A DNA stretch of 64,000 bases from NCBI RefSeq assembly GCF_000372865.1, contig NZ_KB889965.1, positions 1,385,902-1,449,901 of the forward strand, read 5' to 3'. Made by a program: the position numbers and the translations under genes. Under the pieces are notes generated by a model. It had not been told where the DNA came from. It worked only from the letters and a program-made list of their open reading frames with translations, and ran no database searches. This document shows positions 58,381-64,000 of the stretch, piece after piece. Origin of the DNA: Methylosarcina fibrata AML-C10. GTDB taxonomy: Bacteria; Pseudomonadota; Gammaproteobacteria; Methylococcales; Methylomonadaceae. Positions within the stretch are counted from its first letter, which is position 1. The number at the start of each line of letters is the position of its first letter.

Positions 58381-58829
58381 TCGGTGGAAACGGCGGCGGC
58401 TTGATTCTTCAATGCGGCGTCGAGCGTATGCCAGGCCAAGGTGGCGCATTTCACCCGGGCCGGATAATCGCGCACGCCGGCCAGGACGGCCAGTTTTCCG
58501 ACCGCTTCGAGACGGACATTTTCCTCCTTGCCGGTCGTCATCTCGTGGAATTTTTTGAACAATTCTTCGGCTTCGCGCTCGGTCTTGCCTTTGATGATTT
58601 CGGTCATCAGCGACACCGAGGCCGTGGAAATGGCGCAGCCCGATCCTTGAAAACTGGCGTCGGCAATGACATTGCCGTCCATTTTCAAATACAGGGTCAG
58701 ACGGTCGCCGCACAGCGGATTGAAGCCTTCCACCTTCCGGTCCGCATCGTCGATGATGCGAAAATTCCTGGGATTCCGGTTGTGGTCAAAAATGACCTCC
58801 TGGTAGAGGTCGCGCAACTCGTCAAACAT
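58377..58829 (-). CDS. sufU: SufU-type iron-sulfur scaffold / sulfurtransferase
   Basis: 150 residues. NPLCGDRLTLYL, GSGCAISTASVSLMTE and ARVKCATLAWHTL carry the three cysteines. The extra GKTEREAEELFKKFHEM segment and the ARxKCATLAW ending are features of SufU rather than IscU, in which the third block is shorter. SufU proteins bind zinc and relay sulfur from SufS to SufBCD. The start at 58829 (MFDELRDLYQEV) overlaps the sufS stop. The stop overlaps rsmJ by GTGA. Confidence 0.9.
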   Translation of the reverse strand: MFDELRDLYQEVIFDHNRNPRNFRIIDDADRKVEGFNPLCGDRLTLYLKMDGNVIADASFQGSGCAISTASVSLMTEIIKGKTEREAEELFKKFHEMTTGKEENVRLEAVGKLAVLAGVRDYPARVKCATLAWHTLDAALKNQAAAVSTE

Positions 58830-60052
58830 CAGCCAAATACCTTTATTATCGAATCCAACCCTTGTATCAACACGTCGATCTCTTCTTTCGTGTTGTACAT
58901 TGCAAAGGACGCTCTTGCCGTCGCCGGAACCTTGAAAAAATCCATCAGCGGCATCGTGCAATGGTGCCCCGCCCTGATGGCGATGCCCAAACTGTCGAGC
59001 ATGGTGCCGATGTCGTGCGGATGAATCCTGTCCAGCACGAAAGAGAGAATCGCGCCTTTGTGTTCGGCTTCGCCGATGATTCTGAGTCCCTTGACCAATT
59101 TGGCCTGCTCGGTGGCGTAGGCCAATAGCTCGGCCTCATAGGCAGCGATGTTTGCCATGCCGATTGCATTCAAATAGTCGATGGCGGCGCCCAGGCCGAT
59201 CACGTCGGCAATGCTCGGCGTGCCCGCTTCGAACTTGTAAGGCAGCGTATTGTATTCGGTTTCTTCGAAGGTCACCTTGCGGATCATGTCGCCGCCGCCC
59301 TGGTACGGCGGCATCGCTTCGAGCAGGCCCTGTTTCCCGTAGAGCACGCCGACGCCGGACGGCCCGTACAGCTTGTGGCCGGAAAACGCATAGAATTCGC
59401 AGTCCAGCTCCCGGACGTCGACCGGCATGTGCGGAATCGCCTGGGCGCCGTCGAGCAAGACCGGTATGGCCCTGGCATGCGCCGCGGCAATGAGCCTTTT
59501 GACCGGGTTGATCGTGCCCAGCGCGTTGGACATGTGCACGACCGAAACCAGGCGCGTTCTGTCGCTCAAAAGTTGCTCGAACTGTTCGACAAGCAATTCT
59601 CCTTGCAGCGAAATGGGCGCGACTTTCAGCACCGCGCCGGTCTGTTGGCACAGGATCTGCCACGGCACGATGTTGGAATGATGCTCCATCGCGGTAATCA
59701 GGATCTCGTCGCCGGCTTTGAGCTGGCTTCTGCCGTAGCTTTGCGCGACCAGATTGATCGCTTCGGTGGCGCCCCTGACAAAGATGATCTCTTTTTCGCT
59801 GGCGGCGTTGATGAAGGTTTTGACCTTGCTTCGGGCGCCTTCGAAAAGATCGGTCGAGCGCACGCTCAGCGTATGGACGCCGCGATGCACGTTGGCGTAA
59901 TCGTGGCTGTAAAGATGCACGAGGCTGTCGATGACGGCTTTCGGCTTCTGGCAGGTGGCGGCGTTGTCCAGATAAACCAGCGGCTTGGTGCGGAGGACTT
60001 CCTGCAGGATCGGGAAATCCGAACGAATTTTCTCTATGGGAAACTGTGTCAT
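58829..60052 (-). CDS. sufS: Cysteine desulfurase, SufS type
   Basis: 407 residues. Removes sulfur from cysteine with pyridoxal phosphate. The PLP lysine is in FSGHKLYGPSGVGVLYG (near 226). The catalytic Cys is in RAGHHCTMPLMDFF (near 364), in the short loop typical of group II desulfurases. YLDNAATCQKPKAVID is at the N-terminus. It lies after sufD, 132 bases away, with a hairpin between them (60075-60101). Its stop overlaps the sufU start, so desulfurase and sulfur acceptor are translated together. Confidence 0.93.
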   Translation of the reverse strand: MTQFPIEKIRSDFPILQEVLRTKPLVYLDNAATCQKPKAVIDSLVHLYSHDYANVHRGVHTLSVRSTDLFEGARSKVKTFINAASEKEIIFVRGATEAINLVAQSYGRSQLKAGDEILITAMEHHSNIVPWQILCQQTGAVLKVAPISLQGELLVEQFEQLLSDRTRLVSVVHMSNALGTINPVKRLIAAAHARAIPVLLDGAQAIPHMPVDVRELDCEFYAFSGHKLYGPSGVGVLYGKQGLLEAMPPYQGGGDMIRKVTFEETEYNTLPYKFEAGTPSIADVIGLGAAIDYLNAIGMANIAAYEAELLAYATEQAKLVKGLRIIGEAEHKGAILSFVLDRIHPHDIGTMLDSLGIAIRAGHHCTMPLMDFFKVPATARASFAMYNTKEEIDVLIQGLDSIIKVFG

Positions 60053-60074
60053 AAGTAGTGTCTATCGATTCCGA

Positions 60075-60101
60075 TAGGCGGATTTCTTCAGAATCCGCCT
60101 A
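60075..60101. promoter_or_regulatory. Hairpin in the sufD-sufS gap
   Basis: TAGGCGGATT (60075-60084) and its exact complement (60092-60101) form a 10-bp stem with a 7-base loop inside the 132-base gap, 23 bases upstream of the sufS start. No U-tract follows. It could tune sufS expression relative to sufBCD by processing or pausing. Confidence 0.5.
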
Positions 60102-60184
60102 ACCATTTACTCTTAATTCCGGGCGGATGGATCGGCCGGGGTCCGAGAGGCGGCTTGCCATCGGACAAAACCTCTCCGCCAGGG

Positions 60185-61507
60185 CTACAACCAATCCTTA
60201 TCGACGCCTTCCTGCGGGAAGCGCGCCAATACCTGGGCGAGCACCTGATCGTGCAGGCTGCCGATCCCGATCTTTCCGACCATTTCATTGGCAAAGGCGA
60301 AGGTCAGCATGTTCCGGGCCGTTTCTTCGTCGACGCAGCGCGATTGCAGGTAAAAAACCGATTTTTCGTCGAGCTGGCCCACGGTGACGCCGTGGCCGCA
60401 TTTGACGTCGTCCGCGTAAATTTCCAGTTGCGGCTTGGTATCCGCTTCGGCGTCTTCGGACAACAACAGGTTGCGGTTATTCATTTGCGCATCGGTTTTT
60501 TGCGCATCTTCCGCAACGACGATCCGTCCCTGAAACACCCCGCGCGCCCGGTCGTCGAGCACGCCCTTGTAGATTTCCCGGCTGCTGGCGTAGGGCTTCC
60601 GGTGATTGATCCGGGTATGGTTGTCGAGATGCTGGCGCTTGACGCCCAGATACAAACCGTTCAGTTCGCAGTCGGCGGCCTGATCCAGATCGGTATGAAC
60701 GTCGCTCCGGGCCAGCAAGCCGCCGAAGGCGAAGTTGTGATGAACCAGGCGCGCGTCGCGTTCCTGCTTCACGTAAAGCCCGCCGAAATGATAAGCTTTG
60801 GCCGATTCGCACTGCATTTTATAGAAAGTCAGGCCGGCATTGGCTCCGACGAACGCTTCGGTCACGGCCGCGACCAGATAGGCGTTGTCCGGACCGACAA
60901 AGGTCTCGATCACCCGGGCTTCGCCGCCCTGTTCCACCACGACCAGATTGCGCGCGGCCGCCAGGCCGTCGGCTCCGGTCACGACGTGCAGCAACTGAAT
61001 CGGCTTGGCCGGCGTTGCTCCGGCAGGGATTCTGATCAATAGACCGTCGCTGAACCAGGCCGTATTGAAAGCGACAAACCCGTTCTCCTCCGGGCCGACG
61101 ACCCGCCCCAAATACGGCTCGACCCAGTCCGGACGGGCTTGCAGAGCTTTGGCCATGCTCATCACGGTCACGGACTCGGGCAATCCTTCCAGGCGGGAAA
61201 GCTCGGCGGAGAAATGGCCGTTCACCAGCACCGCCGACCAGGCATCGGGCAGGCGGTAGCCGTCCAGCCAGGCTGTATCGACCGCGCCAATATTAGGCCG
61301 ACCCTGCGGCACGAACCGTTTTTTTTCGATGGCGGAGACATTGGTATAGCGCCATTCCTCCTCCCTGGGCGAGGGAAAGCCGTGCGCGGAAAAATGGGCC
61401 AGGGCCTCGCTCCTAAGCTGCGTCAGCCAGGACAGACCGCCGCCCGGCAACGCCGGCGCCAGCGTTTGGTAATCCTCTCGATAGGAACTCACGATCGCCG
61501 AACTCAT
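60185..61507 (-). CDS. sufD: SUF complex subunit SufD
   Basis: 440 residues, beta-helix protein of the SufBC2D scaffold. The C-terminal half carries the family motif DVKCGHGVTVGQLDEKSVFY and LQSRCVDEETARNML (near 370-410). The N-terminal half is variable, as usual. ATG at 61507 shares one base with the sufC stop (TGATG), so the two are coupled. Confidence 0.92.
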   Translation of the reverse strand: MSSAIVSSYREDYQTLAPALPGGGLSWLTQLRSEALAHFSAHGFPSPREEEWRYTNVSAIEKKRFVPQGRPNIGAVDTAWLDGYRLPDAWSAVLVNGHFSAELSRLEGLPESVTVMSMAKALQARPDWVEPYLGRVVGPEENGFVAFNTAWFSDGLLIRIPAGATPAKPIQLLHVVTGADGLAAARNLVVVEQGGEARVIETFVGPDNAYLVAAVTEAFVGANAGLTFYKMQCESAKAYHFGGLYVKQERDARLVHHNFAFGGLLARSDVHTDLDQAADCELNGLYLGVKRQHLDNHTRINHRKPYASSREIYKGVLDDRARGVFQGRIVVAEDAQKTDAQMNNRNLLLSEDAEADTKPQLEIYADDVKCGHGVTVGQLDEKSVFYLQSRCVDEETARNMLTFAFANEMVGKIGIGSLHDQVLAQVLARFPQEGVDKDWL

Positions 61508-62250
61508 CACGCCGCCTCGACCCAGCCGTAACCTTTCTCTTCCAGTTCCAGCGCGAGCTCGGGACCACCGGATTTGACGATCCGCCCGTGGGCCAGCACA
61601 TGGACAACGTCCGGCTTGATGTAATCGAGCAGACGCTGGTAATGGGTGACCATGATGAAGGAACGCTCCTTAGAACGCAGCGAATTGACCCCGTCGGCGA
61701 CGATTTTCAAGGCATCGATGTCGAGACCCGAATCGGTTTCGTCGAGAATGCAGAGCCTGGGTTCCAGGATCGCCATCTGCAGGATTTCGTTGCGCTTTTT
61801 TTCGCCGCCGGAAAAGCCTTCGTTGACCGCGCGGTACAGGAACTTTTCATCCATGTCCAGCAAGCGGACCTTGTCTTTCACCAGCGTCAGAAAATCCATC
61901 GCGTCGACCTCGGGTTTGCCCTGGTGCTTGCGAATCGCATTCAGCGCCGCCTTCAGCAGATAGATGTTGCTGACGCCGGGAATTTCCACCGGATACTGAA
62001 ACGCCAGAAAAACGCCTTCGCGCGCGCGGACTTCGGGCGCCATGTCGATCAGATCCCGGCCATCGTAGCTGACCGAACCCTTCGTCACGGTATAACCGCT
62101 CTTGCCCGACAGGATATGCGCCAGCGTACTCTTGCCGGAACCGTTGGGGCCCATGATGGCATGGATTTCGCCGGGGTTCACCCCAAGATCGATGCCTTTG
62201 AGGATGGGCTTGTCGTTCACGCTGACGTGAAGGTTTTCTATGTGGAGCAT
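61507..62250 (-). CDS. sufC: SUF complex ATPase SufC
   Basis: 247 residues, ABC-type ATPase that drives SufB-SufD rearrangement. Walker A is MGPNGSGKSTL (near 35), the Q-loop lies near LAFQYPVEIPG, the signature is GFSGGEKKRNE and Walker B is LCILDETDSGLD. All are intact. It is separated from sufB by 928 bases occupied by two toxin-antitoxin modules, so co-transcription with sufB may be altered. Confidence 0.95.
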   Translation of the reverse strand: MLHIENLHVSVNDKPILKGIDLGVNPGEIHAIMGPNGSGKSTLAHILSGKSGYTVTKGSVSYDGRDLIDMAPEVRAREGVFLAFQYPVEIPGVSNIYLLKAALNAIRKHQGKPEVDAMDFLTLVKDKVRLLDMDEKFLYRAVNEGFSGGEKKRNEILQMAILEPRLCILDETDSGLDIDALKIVADGVNSLRSKERSFIMVTHYQRLLDYIKPDVVHVLAHGRIVKSGGPELALELEEKGYGWVEAA

Positions 62251-62267
62251 GTTGATTTTTACCTGTG

Positions 62268-62458
62268 TTATTTAACGGGTTTTACACCCAAATCTTTACA
62301 AATCTTATTCGCCAAAATATCTTGAATTTCAGTATGCCTCGGAATCGCTGAACGTTTATTCTGTGCCGGATTATGCCGCCATAAATGCCGCCCGCCTTCT
62401 CTTAAAAATTCGCAGCCTTGTGCACCGTCAGGTATTTGATCAGTTCGGCCCGCTTCAC
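62268..62458 (-). pseudogene. HicA-like toxin gene with a frameshift
   Basis: The 5' part reads VKRAELIKYLT in one frame from GTG 62458. After a one-base change near 62415 the frame shifts to GCEFLREGGRHLWRHNPA, then SAIPRHTEIQDILANK and KDLGVKPVK. This is the double-stranded-RNA-binding-like fold of HicA, with its key His in GGRH. The shift breaks the protein. It overlaps the stop of the upstream broken hicB by GTGA. Confidence 0.75.
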
Positions 62459-62667
62459 AGCGCAATCAGTTCTTCGTGATACCGGGTTTCTGCATTGGCT
62501 AAAGCTTCTTCACGATTAAAAACCAAGGCTTCCTGCAAAGTGATTTTCAGGCTTTCGATCAATTCGTCATGCGTTGCGTTCTGACAATTGATGCCCGGAA
62601 TCTATTCGATCCAGCCCAGCCACCAGTCGCCGTCCTGTTTGATTACTGCGGTGTAATGGTTATTCAT
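62455..62667 (-). pseudogene. HicB-like antitoxin gene with an internal stop codon
   Basis: From ATG 62667: NHYTAVIKQDGDWWLGWIE, then TAG at 62604-62602 where a Glu or similar is expected, then IPGINCQNATHDELIESL. This is the HicB partial RNase H-like fold (W-x-x-x-x-E-x-P-G-x motif). One substitution would restore it. In this module hicB precedes hicA, the opposite of the intact module next to it. Confidence 0.75.
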
Positions 62668-62719
62668 AAATCATCATTAAAAAATTGATGTGCCGTTTTA
62701 TTCACTTAAACAGGATGGT

Positions 62720-62932
62720 TCAGGCATACAATAAACGCCCTTTGGGTTCCGGAATTGGCCGGCCCAGTTCCACCGCAGTCTCTATCCACTCGGCAATGAC
62801 TTGTTCGGCATTCCTGACGGCTTCCTGATAACTGTTCCCGTCCGCCATGCAACCGGCCAGTTCCGGCACTTCGGCGATATAAGCCTGATCTTCCTCGCTC
62901 CAATAAATAATCATTTCATATTTGGTCATCAT
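62720..62932 (-). CDS. hicB: HicB-family antitoxin
   Basis: 70 residues. YWSEEDQAYIAEVPELAGCM and YQEAVRNAEQVIAEWIETA show the compact HicB fold without a C-terminal DNA-binding domain. It would neutralise the HicA just upstream. The ATG follows GAGG and overlaps the hicA stop by 17 bases. It appears intact. Confidence 0.87.
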   Translation of the reverse strand: MMTKYEMIIYWSEEDQAYIAEVPELAGCMADGNSYQEAVRNAEQVIAEWIETAVELGRPIPEPKGRLLYA

Positions 62933-63179
62933 CTAACCTCAAACGATAACGGACAATAATGTGCCGGATTTGCTTGACTTGATACGCTTTCGCCATTGAA
63001 CCGGTTGGCTGTATATTCAAAATTTCGGCAATTCCATCTTTAGTGAAAATATGATGGTCGCCCCGAATTCGTTCCTGAAAATCCAAACGCAACAACAATT
63101 GCCTCAATTCGAAAAACGGAATATTGGCATCGGAACGTCCATGAAGAATCCTCTGCAGGATCTTGTCGTATTTACCCAC
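62916..63179 (-). CDS. hicA: HicA-family toxin
   Basis: 87 residues. HicA toxins are mRNA interferases. The conserved His lies in RGDHHIFTKDGIAEIL, and ELRQLLLRLDFQERI and YQVKQIRHIIVRY complete the family pattern. The GTG start at 63179 overlaps the last base of sufB's stop (TAGTG), so it has no independent ribosome-binding site and probably depends on sufB translation. hicB follows with a 17-base overlap. Confidence 0.82.
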   Translation of the reverse strand: MGKYDKILQRILHGRSDANIPFFELRQLLLRLDFQERIRGDHHIFTKDGIAEILNIQPTGSMAKAYQVKQIRHIIVRYRLRLDDDQI

Positions 63180-64000
63180 TAACCAACCGAACCTTCCAGA
63201 CTCAATCCCAACAACGCCTGCGCTTCCACGGCGAACTCCATCGGCAGTTCCTTGAATACCGCCTTGCAGAAGCCGTTGACGATCATCGACACCGCATCTT
63301 CGGCCGACAGGCCGCGCTGCTGGCAGAAGAACAACTGGTCCTCGCTGATTTTCGAGGTCGTCGCTTCGTGTTCGACCTGAGCCGACGGCTGCCGGACTTC
63401 GACGTACGGAAAGGTATGCGCGCCGCAGCGGTCGCCGATCAGCAGCGAATCGCACTGGGTATAGTTACGGGCGTTTTCCGCGCTTTTCAACACCTTGACC
63501 AGACCGCGGTAAGTGTTCTGCGCCTTGCCCGCCGAGATGCCTTTCGATACGATCGTGCTGCGGGTATTTTTGCCGATATGGATCATTTTGGTGCCGGTAT
63601 CGGCCTGCTGAAAATTGTTGGTCAGCGCCACCGAATAAAACTCGCCGACCGAATTGTCGCCGGTCAGAATGCAGCTTGGATACTTCCAGGTGATCGCCGA
63701 ACCGGTTTCGACCTGGGTCCAGGACACCTTGGAATTTTCGCCCAGGCAATGAGCGCGTTTGGTTACAAAGTTGTAAATGCCGCCCTTGCCTTCCTTGTCG
63801 CCCGGATACCAGTTTTGCACGGTCGAATACTTGATCGTGGCGTCCTTCAGCGCGACCAGCTCGACCACCGCCGCATGCAGTTGGTTCTCGTCGCGCATCG
63901 GCGCGGTGCAGCCTTCCAGATAGGAGACGTGGCTGCCTTCGTCGGCGATGATCAGCGTCCGTTCGAACTGGCCGGTATTGGCGGCGTTGATCCGGAAATA
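63179..64000 (-). CDS. sufB: SUF complex subunit SufB (5' part outside the window)
   Basis: C-terminal 273 residues of the SufB beta-helix core, where clusters are built. [40 protein letters not shown] and [20 protein letters not shown] hold the conserved Cys, Glu and His residues that ligate the nascent cluster. [17 protein letters not shown] closes the family domain. The frame is open to the right edge. It is followed without gap by hicA. Confidence 0.95.
   Translation of the reverse strand, partial: YFRINAANTGQFERTLIIADEGSHVSYLEGCTAPMRDENQLHAAVVELVALKDATIKYSTVQNWYPGDKEGKGGIYNFVTKRAHCLGENSKVSWTQVETGSAITWKYPSCILTGDNSVGEFYSVALTNNFQQADTGTKMIHIGKNTRSTIVSKGISAGKAQNTYRGLVKVLKSAENARNYTQCDSLLIGDRCGAHTFPYVEVRQPSAQVEHEATTSKISEDQLFFCQQRGLSAEDAVSMIVNGFCKAVFKELPMEFAVEAQALLGLSLEGSVG

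Noticed and set aside
57571-58713. Extended 380-residue version of the methyltransferase gene
   Set aside because: The first 110 residues overlap sufU in another frame and are Arg-rich nonsense. The GTG at 58380 gives the normal RsmJ length and a GTGA overlap.

Overview
The window looks like chromosomal DNA of a free-living Gram-negative bacterium, most likely a gammaproteobacterium. A methylotroph or methanotroph-like lineage is my guess from gene content and style. It carries an RND tripartite pump, OmpA- and NodT-type envelope proteins, a cytochrome c-dependent nitric oxide reductase, pyruvate:ferredoxin oxidoreductase, trehalose/glycogen enzymes and a SUF iron-sulfur operon. There is no rRNA, tRNA or CRISPR array, so the taxonomic call is inference only. 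Native genes are GC-rich; the islands at about 10-12 kb and 36-40 kb are visibly more AT-rich.

Layout. 1-3.3 kb (minus): STAS antagonist and HATPase anti-sigma partner followed by a short-form NAD-glutamate dehydrogenase running off the left edge. 3.3-9.5 kb: PrxQ-type peroxiredoxin, a secreted LamG-like protein, a cN-I-type 5'-nucleotidase and a Pat-like acyl-CoA synthetase/acetyltransferase. 9.5-15 kb: surface-polysaccharide region (Wzx-like flippase, sulfotransferase-like protein) littered with dead insertion sequences. 15-18.3 kb: OmpA-family protein and a secreted sulfatase with a dockerin-like tail. 18.5-21 kb: nor operon (small membrane protein, norC, norB). 21.3-26.5 kb: one 1726-residue exonuclease/RecQ/UvrD fusion. 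26.6-30.6 kb: glycogen-debranching enzyme and treZ. 31-34.8 kb: PRC-barrel protein, DUF1622 protein, LigB-type dioxygenase, decayed pirin and azoreductase genes, and an intact LysR regulator.

35-40.3 kb is an accessory island. An IS3 element abuts the C-terminal part of a large DUF4011-type helicase with a PD-(D/E)XK endonuclease end, resembling the HheA antiphage protein. That gene is split again by an IS5-family element whose removal restores the reading frame exactly. An IS605-like 3' hairpin and an IS1380 relic follow. 40.6-49.8 kb: a TetR regulator with a perfect palindromic operator facing an RND pump operon, then YceI, glutathione transferase and a small membrane protein. 49.8-54.5 kb: nifJ with an overlapping dihydroorotate-dehydrogenase-like gene. 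55-57 kb: small secreted protein and an IS4-family element with an 11-bp target duplication.

57.2-64 kb (minus): suf operon in the order sufB - (hicA-hicB, then broken hicB-hicA) - sufC - sufD - sufS - sufU - rsmJ - Rieske ferredoxin. Two HicAB toxin-antitoxin modules, one intact and one broken, lie between sufB and sufC, genes that are normally adjacent. The strongest leads are the doubly interrupted HheA-like gene, the RecQ/UvrD fusion, the toxin-antitoxin insertion in suf, and the TetR/RND operator.
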